A DNA stretch of 64,000 nt from CAYNVQ01 sp964400735 (GCA_964400735.1 CAYNVQ010000001.1:310001-374000), one strand, 5' to 3'; shown: positions 51,649 to 62,627, numbered from the stretch's first letter. The notes: generated by a model not told the origin, from the sequence alone. Translations and numbers: made by a program.

Positions 51649-54291
51649 ATGTTCGATTTGGAAAAAGAAATAAGAGAATGGAAAAAAAATTTACGTAAAT
51701 ACGAGGTGTTCGAGGATGGGCTGGTCGCAGACATGGAACTTCATCTCCGCGATGTCTACAATGCCCAGAGGCAAGCGGGGCATACAGAAGAGAAGGCTTT
51801 CCGCCAAGCTGTTGCCTCTGTGGGGAATGCGGAAAGCATTGCCGCTGAATACAAAAAAAATCGACTCGTTGCACTCAACCGTCGCTCCCCATTGCGCCCC
51901 GGACGCTTCATGCCCGCTTTGGTCTGGAATTACATCAAGACTACCCTGCGCGTAATACGCCGTCATAAAGGATACTCCCTTATCAATATATCCGGACTGG
52001 CCATAGGTCTTACCGTCTGTATGCTCATCGTTCTCTGGGTGGCGGATGAGTGGAGCTTCGACCGGTTTAACTTTAACGCCGGACGAATCTATCGGGTTTA
52101 CCGGGATGAATCGGCCATACAAACGAATTCCACCAGCGCCCTGACTCCTCCGCCTATGGCCTCTGCCCTTAAAAACGATTTTCCTGAAATCATCATGGCC
52201 ACCAGGTTCGGCACCTGGCAGAGGCAGCTCGTCACCTATAATGACAAAAGCTTCAACGAGACCAGGTTCATGCATGTTGACCCTGACTTCTTCTCCATGT
52301 TCTCTTTCCCTCTTGTGAAAGGAAGCCCTGACAGCGTTTTCTCCAATCCCTACTCCGTCGTCCTCACAGAAAATACAGCGGCAAAGTATTTTGGAAGCGA
52401 GGATCCTATCGGCAAGGTCCTTTCAGTCAACAAAGCTTTCGATGTCATTGTCACCGGTATAATCCACAACGAATCGCTGAATTCGAGCCTGGAATTCGAC
52501 CTCCTTTCCCCCTTCGATATCCTCCTCAAGGAATCGATCGGAGAAAAAAATGCGGATAATTGGGGATTCAATTCCTTTGGCACCTATGTCATGCTGGAAC
52601 ATTCCGCCTCTGCCGAAACTCTAAACCAGAAACTCAAAGGCTATCTAAAAAAATATGACGAGGAAGACACAGACGAACTGTCTCTTCAGCCTCTGACCGA
52701 CATCCACCTTTTCTCCAACTTGGGCCATGATCACGGGAACCGGGGCAACATTAAATATGTCTGGATCTTCAGCGCCCTTGCCGCATTCGTCCTGCTCATC
52801 GCCTGCGTCAATTTCATGAACCTTACCACGGCCCGCTCAGCCAAACGGGCCAAGGAAGTGGGCCTCAGGAAAGTGGTGGGGGCAGGAAGGCCACAGCTTA
52901 TCAGGCAATTCTTCGGTGAATCTGTCCTCATGGCTTTTATCGCTCTGGTGACCGCGCTTTTTTTGCTGGAACTTTTTCTGCCGTTTTTTAACGCCCTCTC
53001 AGGAAAACAGCTTACTTCAGCCTGGCGAACACCTCCCCCTTACTTGTTCGGATTCATCGGGCTAGCCCTTCTGACTGGAATTTTCTCCGGTATCTACCCG
53101 GCCCTGTTTTTATCCTCCTTCCAGCCTATCCGGATACTCAAAGGCACCACACACTCCTCCGGGGCCAACCCCCTTTTTAGAAAGGTCTTGGTTATCTTCC
53201 AGTTTTCTCTCTCACTATTTCTCATTATCGGGACTCTCGTCATCTCAAAACAGCTTTCCTACATGAGAAACATAGACCTGGGATTTAACCGGGAACACAT
53301 CATCCACCTGAGTATCCACGGGGATCTTCATGAAAAGTACAGCTCCATCCGTGACCGGTTTCTGCAAAATCCAGATGTCCTCCACGTCACCGCCTCCATG
53401 GCGCTTCCCACCAACATCCAGAGCACCCCCGGCACCCCGATGTGGGAAGGGAGATCCCCCGATGCAAAAATGGAGATCAAGGCGGACTTCGTGGATTATG
53501 ATTACATCGAAACCTTTGAAATACCCCTGGTTGAAGGCCGGAGTTTTTCGCAAAAATATTCGACCGACGCTGAAACCGCCTTCATCGTCAATGAGGAGGC
53601 TGTAAGGCGAATGGGACTTGAAAAACCAGCAGTAGGAAAGAAGTTCGGATTCTGGGGTATCGATGGACAGATAATCGGCGTCATGAAGGATGCCCATTTC
53701 CAGAGCCTCCATTACAAGATCGAGCCGCTTGTCTTTAAAATGTTTCCCTCTTGGCTGAGGCGTATGTACGTTAAGTTCCACTCTAATGATGTCGCCGTTA
53801 CCCTGGCCTCCCTGGAAAAAACCTGGAACGAGATGAACCTGGGGTATCCCTTCGAGTACCGGTTTCTGGATGAGGATTTCCAAGATCTATACAAAGAAGA
53901 AGCGACTCTGGGGAAAATCTTCCAAACCTTTGTGGCCCTGGCTGTGTTTATCGCCTGCTTGGGACTTTTCGGCCTGGCATCTTTTATCGCCGAACAAAGA
54001 ACCAAGGAGATAGGGATCCGCAAGGTTCTTGGCTCTTCCATAACCCGCATCGTGGCTCTTCTTAACCGGGAATTCCTGAAGTGGATAGCTGCCGCCAACC
54101 TTATCGCCTGGCCGGTCGCTTATTTCACTATGAAGGTGTGGATCCAGAAGTTCGCCTACAGGGTTGAAATCCAAATATGGATATTCCTTCTCTCTGCCGC
54201 AATCGGTCTAGCTGTGGCCCTGCTCACAGTCAGTCTGCAAACTTGGCGGGCCGCCCGGGCCAATCCGGCTGACAGCCTGAAGCACGAGTGA
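51649..54291 (+). CDS. PadR-linked ABC permease with N-terminal prefix domain (type 1)
   Basis: 880 residues. Prefix residues 1-75 (LEKEIREWKKNLR, ADMELHLRDVY, AFRQAVASVG) match the permease prefix domain 1 pattern, unlike the other three PadR-linked copies. TM1 is at about 112-135, loops GLRKVVGAG and GIRKVLGSS, tail NPADSLKHE. Both periplasmic domains are present. AGGAGGAACC precedes the ATG. A broken tandem copy follows 6 bp later. No ATPase. Substrate unknown. Confidence 0.88.
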   Translation: MFDLEKEIREWKKNLRKYEVFEDGLVADMELHLRDVYNAQRQAGHTEEKAFRQAVASVGNAESIAAEYKKNRLVALNRRSPLRPGRFMPALVWNYIKTTLRVIRRHKGYSLINISGLAIGLTVCMLIVLWVADEWSFDRFNFNAGRIYRVYRDESAIQTNSTSALTPPPMASALKNDFPEIIMATRFGTWQRQLVTYNDKSFNETRFMHVDPDFFSMFSFPLVKGSPDSVFSNPYSVVLTENTAAKYFGSEDPIGKVLSVNKAFDVIVTGIIHNESLNSSLEFDLLSPFDILLKESIGEKNADNWGFNSFGTYVMLEHSASAETLNQKLKGYLKKYDEEDTDELSLQPLTDIHLFSNLGHDHGNRGNIKYVWIFSALAAFVLLIACVNFMNLTTARSAKRAKEVGLRKVVGAGRPQLIRQFFGESVLMAFIALVTALFLLELFLPFFNALSGKQLTSAWRTPPPYLFGFIGLALLTGIFSGIYPALFLSSFQPIRILKGTTHSSGANPLFRKVLVIFQFSLSLFLIIGTLVISKQLSYMRNIDLGFNREHIIHLSIHGDLHEKYSSIRDRFLQNPDVLHVTASMALPTNIQSTPGTPMWEGRSPDAKMEIKADFVDYDYIETFEIPLVEGRSFSQKYSTDAETAFIVNEEAVRRMGLEKPAVGKKFGFWGIDGQIIGVMKDAHFQSLHYKIEPLVFKMFPSWLRRMYVKFHSNDVAVTLASLEKTWNEMNLGYPFEYRFLDEDFQDLYKEEATLGKIFQTFVALAVFIACLGLFGLASFIAEQRTKEIGIRKVLGSSITRIVALLNREFLKWIAAANLIAWPVAYFTMKVWIQKFAYRVEIQIWIFLLSAAIGLAVALLTVSLQTWRAARANPADSLKHE

Positions 54292-54297
54292 GGAGGT

Positions 54298-56650
54298 ATG
54301 GACGAGAAAAGAAGGATAGGAAGACTAAAAGCGAAAGGAAGAACCACGTTCAAACTGGAAAAAGAAATAAGAGAATGGAAAAAAAGTATAAGAAAGTATG
54401 AAGTGTTCGAGGATGGACTTATGGCCGATATCGAGCTCCATCTTAGGGACACATATGATGCATATAGAAAAGAAGGGCTAGATGAGGAGACGGCGTTCTG
54501 TAAAGCCGTAGCCCAGGTGGGAACGGCCGATCAAATCGCTTGCGAATATGATAAAAACCGGCTCGTCAAGCTCGACCGACACTCGCCCCTTCGCCTTGGC
54601 CGCTTCATGCCGGCTCTCGTCTGGAACTACACAAAGATTGTCTTGAGGAAGATCAAACGCCAGAAGGGCTATTCCTTTATCAACATCGCAGGATTGGCTA
54701 TTGGCATGGCCTGCTGCATCGTTATGGTTTTGTATATCCATTCCGAATTGAGCTTTGATACATTCCATGAAAACGCCGACCGGATTTATGCTTTGGGTGT
54801 TCAATCGGAACGTGAAGGATATGAGTTCAGGGGGACAAGCAGCAACGCAATCGTTGAAGCCGCTTTTGACTGATTGGCTATCCCATAATTATAGTACATA
54901 TTTGCTCCTGAAGAAGGGAGTCCGGCCCGGTGATCTGGAGAAGAAATTTCCCGCTCTTCTCGAGAGATTCGCAGGGGATGAAATGAGGGAAAGGGGGGCG
55001 ACGGAATCCTTATTTCTTCATCCTTTAAGGCAGCTCTATTTAAATCCACCCTGGACATCGCGGGGCCCCATCTTCTACGTCTATATCTTTTCCGTGGTGG
55101 CCGGACTTGTTCTTCTCATCGCTTGTCTCAACTTTATGAATCTATCCACAGCCCGTTCAGCGACCCGGGCCTATGAGGTGGGCATGCGGAAAGTCCTCGG
55201 GGCCCCCAGGAAAAGTCTCATAGGCCAGTTTTTTTCAGAATCGCTTTTCTTCAGTTTTATTTCACTTCTGCTGGCGGTTATACTCGTTGAGTTAATACTG
55301 CCTTCCATCAATTCTCTGACCGGACGGGTGTTGAAACTTGATGGCGGAGAGTTGCCCTGGATCATACCCGGGTTCATTTTGTTGACGTTTTTTGTCGGCC
55401 TGGCTGCAGGCAGTTACCCGGCCCTTCTTCTGTCCCGGTTTATTCCTGTTAAAGTGCTGAGAGCCAAGCTGAGTTCGGATAAATCTAATCTGAAATTACG
55501 GCGCGGATTTGTCGTGCTGCAATTCGTCATTTCCATCACCCTTGTAATTTGCACTTTTATCATTGTCCGGCAGTTGTTTTTTTTGCAGAACATGGATGCA
55601 GGTTTCGACAAGGATAATGTTGTGGTGATCCCGGCAAACGATGAAGCGATCCGCAAATTCCTGGAAGTGGTCAAAGAAGAATTCAAAAAGGATCAGAACA
55701 TCATCAGCGTCGCCGCATCTTCGACTATCCCCGGAGGGAGTTATCCGAACAATAAGAAAATCCCGGAAGGTCATGCGGAATCGGAAGCTGTTTTGATGGA
55801 TGAGATTAATGCGGACCACGATTTTTTGCCCACCATGGGCATTGAACTTGTGTCAGGTAGAAATTTCTCCAATGAATTCGGCACCGATGAGCTGTACTCC
55901 GTTATTATCAATGAAACGGCAGTGAAAGAGTTTGGATGGGATAATCCTTTAGGCAAGACGATCAAATCCTTGGATCCCAGGAAAACCGCTGGACAATATA
56001 AAGACATGACTGTCATCGGCGTCGTTAAGGATTTCAACCTGCGTTCTATCACTCAGAAGATCGAGCCTGTTTTTATCGGTTGTGATCCATATTTTCCGCG
56101 TCCATATAACTATATGGATGTGATTTCAGTAAGAATCAAACCTGATAATGTGGCGGGCACCCTGGATTTTATAAAAAAGCAATGGGAGAAAATCTTTTCC
56201 GATTTTCCCTTTGTTTATTATTTTATGGATGATATTTTCGGATCGCAGTTTCAGCAAATCGAACGCTCCCGAAAAATTTTCTCCTATTTTTCTATTCTGG
56301 CTATTTTTGTCGCCTGCCTGGGACTTTACGGAATGGCTTCATTTTCAGCCGAGCAGCGAACTAAAGAAATCGGTATCCGTAAAGTGCTGGGCAGCACGAT
56401 TCCCGGGATTATCGCTCTTCTGGGGAAAGAACTTATCGGGCTGATCTTATTGGCTAACCTTATCGCCTGGCCGCTTGCCTTTTCCGTGATGAACCGGTGG
56501 ATTCGGAATTTTCCTTACAGGGTGAATATCGGCATCGGAATATTCTTTGGTTCTTCTCTTATCGTATTGATCATTGGCATATTGACCGTATCCTATCAGG
56601 CAATCAGGGCCGCCTTAGCCGATCCGATCGATTCACTTCGCTACGAATGA
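54298..56650 (+). pseudogene. Broken tandem copy of the type 1 prefix permease
   Basis: The first part (frame 54298-54873) carries a prefix domain nearly parallel to that of the gene before it, TM1, and the first residues of the periplasmic domain, then stops at SNAIVEAAFD. The rest (conserved from about 54862 to 56650) is in another frame and rejoins at WLSHNYSTYLLL, which aligns with about residue 305 of the paralogue. About 140 codons of the first periplasmic domain are therefore missing, with a frame change at the junction. The start is also damaged: where the paralogue reads GGAGGAACCATG, this copy reads GGAAGAACCACG. Later parts (GMRKVLGAP, GIRKVLGST, tail DSLRYE) remain intact, so the loss is probably recent. 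Confidence 0.82.
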
Positions 56651-56655
56651 AACGG

Positions 56656-56693
56656 GCCATATAACTTATTGCATTTTTTAAAATGAATATGGC
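56656..56693. terminator. Nested stem-loop between convergent genes, weak terminator candidate
   Basis: GCCATAT (56656-56662) pairs with ATATGGC (56687-56693), and inside CATTTT-TT-AAAATG folds again. It lies 6 bases after the broken permease stop. No clean T-run follows, so termination is only a guess. Confidence 0.3.
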
Positions 56694-56789
56694 TAAAATA
56701 ACTGTAAAAAGAGTTAGGAATCTCTGGATTTTATAACACGGTTAAATAGAAGATGATCCCAACTGAATTAAAGGCAGAAAGTTTTGATC

Positions 56790-57659
56790 CTATATTTCCT
56801 GGCCTTCATCGATGATCTGAACATAAGGAGGAAGATTTTTTTTCTTAGAAAAGCCTGTTGCCAGGTGGTACAGGGCGAAAAGTTCCCATGAAAAGGGGAT
56901 GTATCCAAAGTATCCCAGAACCGGCATCTCGAAGATGTGCCCAAAGCCAAAAATTGGAACGCTGTAGGTCCATTTCGGAAAGGAGCGGAAATTCCAGAAC
57001 TCCCAGAAAAATCCGCAGATCATACAACCCAGACCAAGGGCTATCAGAGGCCTCCAATCGCCCCTCGCGGTCGCAGACAACAACGACCGATTCCCCAGCC
57101 AGGCGTTCAAGGGATCCAGGATGAAAAAAACGGATAACCACACAAAGGGATAGAAATAGCGCGGCCAAAGCAACAGGATCAGGAGCATCATCCAGCCCCC
57201 GGCAAAAAAAACAACGTGCACAATGCGAGTCAGGAAGATTTTCGGCCCATGCTCAGCGCTTCGAATCCACGAGAATGTACCGACCAGCTCTGCCGTACCG
57301 AAAACAGCAGGGATGACCGTTGAAAAGCTCAGCGTGGAAAATAGAAAATATTCGGGCATGCTGAACTCGCCGCGCCCCAGGTAAATCCAATTATGGGTGC
57401 GGTCGTTCAGAAGCTCAAACAGCCACCAGGCCAGCACAGAGATCAGGAATAGACCGACGTAGGCCTTGCGGCTGCGGCTCAACAGGGATGTTCCTTTCCG
57501 CACCTTGACCAGCGCATCGACCGCCAGACTGTATCCGAGCCACAAAGGGAAAAATCCCCAATGTGTCCGGTTGCCGGACAGCGACCAGTTCAAAATCCAG
57601 AAAACGGCGATTAGAGCTAATCCCGTCCATCCATACACCGGCCATTTTTTCTTCTCCAT
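56790..57659 (-). CDS. Multi-pass membrane protein of unknown family
   Basis: 289 residues with seven or eight hydrophobic segments (about 10-24, 35-50, 66-84, 105-125, 150-170, 175-190, 208-228 and 245-270). Trp- and Phe-rich; notable pieces are WWLFELLNDRTHNWIYLG and FWEFWNFRSFPKW, both with conserved-looking acidic and aromatic residues close to the membrane. I do not recognise the family. The leader has only a weak AGGA. It lies after the permease at 57829 on the same strand, 169 bp apart, and may be read with it. Confidence 0.7.
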   Translation of the reverse strand: MEKKKWPVYGWTGLALIAVFWILNWSLSGNRTHWGFFPLWLGYSLAVDALVKVRKGTSLLSRSRKAYVGLFLISVLAWWLFELLNDRTHNWIYLGRGEFSMPEYFLFSTLSFSTVIPAVFGTAELVGTFSWIRSAEHGPKIFLTRIVHVVFFAGGWMMLLILLLWPRYFYPFVWLSVFFILDPLNAWLGNRSLLSATARGDWRPLIALGLGCMICGFFWEFWNFRSFPKWTYSVPIFGFGHIFEMPVLGYFGYIPFSWELFALYHLATGFSKKKNLPPYVQIIDEGQEI

Positions 57660-57828
57660 TTTTTCTTTATCCTATTTTCGAAGCGATCCGGATCAGACGT
57701 CAATCCTTTTGTTTTCCAACTGCTATTTTATCCCAGTCAAACCTCACCCGATTGGCAATAATACCAGCAACATCTTATTCGCTATCCTTCACACAACTAA
57801 GCGCAACCGGGATAGGATGAGAAATTCC

Positions 57829-60246
57829 TCACTCATATCGGAGGGAATCTACGGGATTGGCTGTAGCTGCCTTGAATGTCTGGAGGCTTACCGTTAAAAG
57901 GGCAACGATCAAAGCCAGCATGCCCGAAACAATAAAGACCAAAATGTTAAGATTGAGGTGATAGGCAAAGCCCTCAAGCCATCTGTGCATAAAGTAATAG
58001 GCAAGTGGCCAGGCAAAGACATTGGCAAGAACTATCCATTTAATGTATTCTTTGGATAAAATAACGACAATTCCCCCCACTGATGCGCCCAGGACTTTTC
58101 TCATGCCGATCTCTTTTGTCCTCTGCACAACGGTGAAGGATGCCAGGCCAAAAAGACCGAGACAGGCAATATAAATGGCGACAGCAGTGAAAATACTGAA
58201 TAATCTGCTCAGTTTCGTTTCAGATTGATACATGGAGGCGATATTCCTGTCCACGAAAGTGTATTCGAAAGGATGGCCGGGGTTGATTCTGCGCCACTCC
58301 CGTTCAGCAAACTGCATAACCGCAGACATGCTCTCCGAGGTGGTTTTTATGAACACCCAATTAAAAGCCTGCTCAGATCCTAATATCATGATAAACGGTT
58401 CGATTTTTTGATGGAGAGATTTGAAATAAAAGTCCCTTATGCTCCCGACTACAGGGAGGGCATTGGGTCCCCCGGGTGTAAGCCTTTTATCGATACCTGA
58501 ATCGAATCCGAACTGTTTGACGGCTTCTTCGTTCAGCAGCAGAGCCAAGTTCATGTCCGTCGTGAATTCCCTGGAGAAATCCCGGCCTTCATAAAGCTTT
58601 AGTCCGAAGGTTTCCACAAAATCATAGTCCACGTTCATCACCTGGACGGTTAAATTTTCATCTGCCGGCCGGCCGAATGGTCTCAACAATCCAATCCCGA
58701 ACAACCCTCCTGGTATGGTCGAGGCAGCAGACACATTGATTACCTGGCTGTTGGATAGCAAGGTCGTTTTATATGAATCGTATGTGGATCTCGGGGCAGG
58801 ATCGGAAAGCGGGATAGCGAGTATATTCTCCTTATCAAAGCCCAGAGGTTTGTTCCTTATAAATCGCATCTGGCTGAATATCACGCTCAGGCTGATGATG
58901 AGGAACACAGAAATGGCAAATTGCACCACCACAAGGATCTTTCTCAATAAACCGCCTGAAGCCCCCATGTGTTTCTTTCCCCTTAGGACTTCAGCCGGCC
59001 GGAATGCCGATAACAGAAACGATGGATAGCTTCCTGAGATAAAGCCGACAACAATGATTAATCCGACCAACAATGAAACCGTCTGAACGCTTATTAAACT
59101 CGATGAGGATATGGTTTTGCCAGAAATGGTATTGAATGGATTTAATAAAAATAAAACGGCAATAATGGCAACCACAGAGGCAAAAAAAGTGAATATCGTC
59201 GATTCACCCAGAAACTGTCCGATCAATTGGATCCGATCAGCACCGACAACTTTCCGTATTCCTACTTCCTTAGCCCTGTTTATCGCACGCGCAGTGGAGA
59301 GGTTCATAAAATTGATGCACGCGATCAGAAGTATAAAGACAGCCACTGCAGAAAAGATATAAATATAACTCTCATCGCTCGTTGGCCCCAGCTCTCCCTC
59401 AAGATTGGATTTGAGATGAATATCCGTCAATTTTTGGAGGTAAGGATTGAGTTCAACCCCGGCAGTTCTCAAAACCCTCCCCAGATGCTCTTCGATAAGG
59501 GGGCGCATCTTGGCTTCGACCGAGCCAGGATCGGCGTTGGCATCCAGCAAAAGATAGGTATAAATTCGAAAATTCTGCCAGCTTTGGGAAAGATCGCCGT
59601 AATAAGGCTGTTTATTTATGGGATCAACAGCTCGGTTGAGGGTCTCAAAATTGACCAGAAAATCATAATCCATATGGGTCGATGGCGGATGCTTTTTCAT
59701 GATTCCGGTAATGTTGAAATTCATCCAATTGTCACCGATCAAAATCTTGCCGATAGGATCTTCTCCACCGAAATATTTTTGAGCCATTTCTTCGGTCAGC
59801 ACCATAGAATACGGAGCGTCAAGAACCGTATCAGGATCGCCCACGACCATTTCGACATCGAAGATCTCAAAAAATGTCGGATCTACGAAATATACTCCTT
59901 TCTCAGGAAATTTCTTTTCTCCGTTGGCGATCACCCACCTCGAATCAGGAGGCTTAATCCGTACAGCCTTCAGGACCTCCGGGATTTCTTCCACCATCGC
60001 AGGGCCCCAGGGCCCGGATACCAAAGGCATCTCGATCTGGTTGCCGCGGATCACCCCGGCATTGACGATTCTGTAAATCCGATCAGCCTTTTCGTGATAT
60101 TTGTCATAGCTCAGCTCATCCTGGACATAAACCAGGATGAGAAGACAGCAGACGATTCCCGCCGCCAGACCGAAGATGTTGATAAAGGTGTATCCCTTAT
60201 ACCGAACAAGGTTCCGTAGGGCTATTTTTATGTAGTTTTTCAGCAT
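57829..60246 (-). CDS. Orphan MacB/FtsX-type ABC permease, no prefix domain
   Basis: 805 residues with the full double-FtsX plan: TM1 about 20-42 (FINIFGLAAG), first periplasmic domain, TM2-4 with GIRKVVGAD, TM5, second periplasmic domain, TM6-8 with GMRKVLGAS, and tail NPVDSLRYE. No PadR, kinase or ATPase beside it; the TonB-dependent receptor lies upstream on the same strand with a 200-bp gap. Substrate unknown. Confidence 0.87.
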   Translation of the reverse strand: MLKNYIKIALRNLVRYKGYTFINIFGLAAGIVCCLLILVYVQDELSYDKYHEKADRIYRIVNAGVIRGNQIEMPLVSGPWGPAMVEEIPEVLKAVRIKPPDSRWVIANGEKKFPEKGVYFVDPTFFEIFDVEMVVGDPDTVLDAPYSMVLTEEMAQKYFGGEDPIGKILIGDNWMNFNITGIMKKHPPSTHMDYDFLVNFETLNRAVDPINKQPYYGDLSQSWQNFRIYTYLLLDANADPGSVEAKMRPLIEEHLGRVLRTAGVELNPYLQKLTDIHLKSNLEGELGPTSDESYIYIFSAVAVFILLIACINFMNLSTARAINRAKEVGIRKVVGADRIQLIGQFLGESTIFTFFASVVAIIAVLFLLNPFNTISGKTISSSSLISVQTVSLLVGLIIVVGFISGSYPSFLLSAFRPAEVLRGKKHMGASGGLLRKILVVVQFAISVFLIISLSVIFSQMRFIRNKPLGFDKENILAIPLSDPAPRSTYDSYKTTLLSNSQVINVSAASTIPGGLFGIGLLRPFGRPADENLTVQVMNVDYDFVETFGLKLYEGRDFSREFTTDMNLALLLNEEAVKQFGFDSGIDKRLTPGGPNALPVVGSIRDFYFKSLHQKIEPFIMILGSEQAFNWVFIKTTSESMSAVMQFAEREWRRINPGHPFEYTFVDRNIASMYQSETKLSRLFSIFTAVAIYIACLGLFGLASFTVVQRTKEIGMRKVLGASVGGIVVILSKEYIKWIVLANVFAWPLAYYFMHRWLEGFAYHLNLNILVFIVSGMLALIVALLTVSLQTFKAATANPVDSLRYE

Positions 60247-60446
60247 TTTTCTATGGTTTTATGCTCTCAAAAAGGCAAAAAATATTCCGCCAACAGCTAC
60301 AAATCATGCAGAATTGACTACTTCATATAATTCATACGATTTTTTCAAGAAGAAGTTCCCAAGGATGCCGATTTACGCATTCTGAGACAGACTTCTGTTT
60401 GGAGGTTTTTGGATCCCCAGACTTTAAAAAGGCTTATAACCAGCGG

Positions 60447-62627
60447 TTACTTGAATCCCAGCCTCAAGCCTAGCGACCACTCAGCCGTCGGCGCAGGCTG
60501 ATAGGAATTCCCGTCCGGATCGGGTTCGGTAAACCCGTAATAAAGGACATTGAAGATATTGCGCCCCGAAAGAAGAAGCTGCACAGGAGTCTGTCCAAGT
60601 TCGAACGTATAGGCGAGCCTGACGTGCACGAGTGTGTATGGATCCGTACGGCCGTAGCCATTTTCTAGGATCCTGTTCGTCGAGTCGATGTACCAAGCGC
60701 TTACGTATTCGAGCCCAGCCCCGGCTGTCAAGGCGTCGGTGATACCGTATTCTGCATTGAGGTAGAGCTGATGCTTGGGGATATTGGGGAGCCAGGTGTC
60801 GGTGTAGGTTTCTCCGGTGAGAGTTTCGACAGTATCGTATTTGAAGTGGGAATAGGTATAGGCCATTCTCATGACCAGAGACTCGATAGGATACCAAGCC
60901 AGCGACGTTTCGAGACCGTACCTGTCGGACGAGCCGACATTTCCGTAGAACGTTTCTAGAGGCCGCGTGACGATGCGGTAACGGCCGAAGTCATTCTTGG
61001 TGGTCAGATAGAATAGGGCGACATCGTAGCTGAACGATTGGTTGATCAATCCCCGTACTCCGATCTCCTCTCCGCTCGAGGTGGCCGCAACGAGTTCGGT
61101 ATTATATCCTCCCAGCGAATAGGGGTTGTTGACGAGTTCCTCGGTTCCAGGAGGCAGGAATCCTGAACCCCAACTAGCGTAGAGCCCGAAATCGTCAAGC
61201 GGATTCCAGGTCACTCCGATCCGTCCTGTCAGCCTCTTGTAAACGACATCGCCGGACAAGTCGATCCCTCCCGCCTGGAGATGATCTTCCAGTTTGTTGG
61301 TGATCCGGTCGTAGCGGCCGATCGCCGACACTCCCCATTGTGGGTTGATCTCGAGCCTATCGAGGAGAAAAATACCCGCTCCAGTCTGGGTCATCGTTTG
61401 GTCGGACAGTATGTCCGTCCCCTCAACAGCATCGCCGAGGTTAGGATGCTTGAGCTCGTCGAACGCTTGCCAGGAGTAGTCGATCCCGGCACTCAAGTAG
61501 TTTTTAAAATGACCCAGGTCTGAGCTGTGATTGACCTGGAATGTGATGCCAGGAAGGTCAAAGTCCCGGTGAATGACAGAGGAGGGGACAGCTTCCTCGT
61601 ATTTCGTATGACGGTAATAGGCTGTCACAGCGAGGTCGAGGTTCTCTCTCAGACTGATCGAACCTATCAAGCCGCCTGTCGCGCGCTGTGTTTTCTGGTA
61701 CTCGTTGAACGCGTAGGAATCGGGATTCGCTCTGCGACGCAGAACTTTCGGGTCAGCGCTGAACCAGCCGAGGTTAAGCCCTTCCGGATTCTGGTTGAAG
61801 TAATCCGTCCAACCGACTAGTGCTGTGATTTTCACTGCCGGACTGATGGTAAAAGCGAATTTGCCTCGTGCATTGTCGGCTTTGTAGGCCGATTGGTCGC
61901 GGTACCCGTCGCCTGAGAGCATCGAGCCCGTGATGCTGTAGTTCATGATGCCGGTCGTTCCCCCCATTTCGGCCAAGCCTTTTTTGAGCCCGTATGCGCC
62001 CCGGATGAGATAGGCGCCGCCTGATAGAGGATCAGGCCCCCCATCATTGGTTAGAATATTGATGATCCCGCCAGAAGAGCCGCTTCCGTAGAAGGCCGCA
62101 GCTGGGCCTCGCAAGATCTCGGCCCGTCGGACCGTTGCCCAATCGACATCATAAAAGTCGGAAACATACCCAGAGGGATCGTTAAGGGGGATTCCATCAA
62201 CGATCGTTTTAATACCGCGGGTGCCGTGTTCGGTCAGGATACCTTCGCCACGTATCGAGAGATGGACCCGCTCGCCATCGGCCTGGTTATCTACCTTAAC
62301 GCCGGGAACGAACTTCATCACCTCGTCGATGCCTATTGTCCGCGGCATCGTCAGGAGGGTTGGAATTTCGACAACTGTGGTCGCGGCTGGATTTTTCTTA
62401 AGCGGAATCTCGACACGCGGTGCCGTGACCGTTATTTCAATGTTCGTCTCTGTTTGGACTGCTTCTTTTTTTTTGGATTGTTGGTTGGATTTATCCTTAG
62501 ATGTCGTCTTCGCTTGATCCGAATCCTGCGAAGGAAAGGCCAAGGCTAAAGATGTTCCGATCATAAAGATGAACGAACAGTATAAAGCTTTAAAAAGCCA
62601 GCCGTGTTTGGAGAATGTACACTGCAT
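60447..62627 (-). CDS. TonB-dependent outer-membrane receptor
   Basis: 726 residues with a signal peptide (about 12-31). A Ser/Lys/Gln-rich linker is followed by a TonB-box-like ITVTAP (near 65), the plug domain (about 75-200: RTIGIDEVMKFVPGVKV, IRGEGI, VDGIPLND, RAEILRGPAAAFYGSGSSGGIINI), and a 22-strand-type barrel to a C-terminal LGFK, a weaker barrel end than the usual terminal aromatic. It resembles iron-siderophore/FecA-like receptors, but the ligand cannot be named. AAAGGAGG precedes the ATG. No exbBD or tonB genes are in the window. Confidence 0.9.
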   Translation of the reverse strand: MQCTFSKHGWLFKALYCSFIFMIGTSLALAFPSQDSDQAKTTSKDKSNQQSKKKEAVQTETNIEITVTAPRVEIPLKKNPAATTVVEIPTLLTMPRTIGIDEVMKFVPGVKVDNQADGERVHLSIRGEGILTEHGTRGIKTIVDGIPLNDPSGYVSDFYDVDWATVRRAEILRGPAAAFYGSGSSGGIINILTNDGGPDPLSGGAYLIRGAYGLKKGLAEMGGTTGIMNYSITGSMLSGDGYRDQSAYKADNARGKFAFTISPAVKITALVGWTDYFNQNPEGLNLGWFSADPKVLRRRANPDSYAFNEYQKTQRATGGLIGSISLRENLDLAVTAYYRHTKYEEAVPSSVIHRDFDLPGITFQVNHSSDLGHFKNYLSAGIDYSWQAFDELKHPNLGDAVEGTDILSDQTMTQTGAGIFLLDRLEINPQWGVSAIGRYDRITNKLEDHLQAGGIDLSGDVVYKRLTGRIGVTWNPLDDFGLYASWGSGFLPPGTEELVNNPYSLGGYNTELVAATSSGEEIGVRGLINQSFSYDVALFYLTTKNDFGRYRIVTRPLETFYGNVGSSDRYGLETSLAWYPIESLVMRMAYTYSHFKYDTVETLTGETYTDTWLPNIPKHQLYLNAEYGITDALTAGAGLEYVSAWYIDSTNRILENGYGRTDPYTLVHVRLAYTFELGQTPVQLLLSGRNIFNVLYYGFTEPDPDGNSYQPAPTAEWSLGLRLGFK

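Noticed and set aside
59227..60219. Long open frame (330 codons) on the plus strand
   Set aside because: It lies wholly antisense to the permease at 57829-60246, which has clear family motifs; the antisense product has no recognisable pattern or ribosome-binding site.
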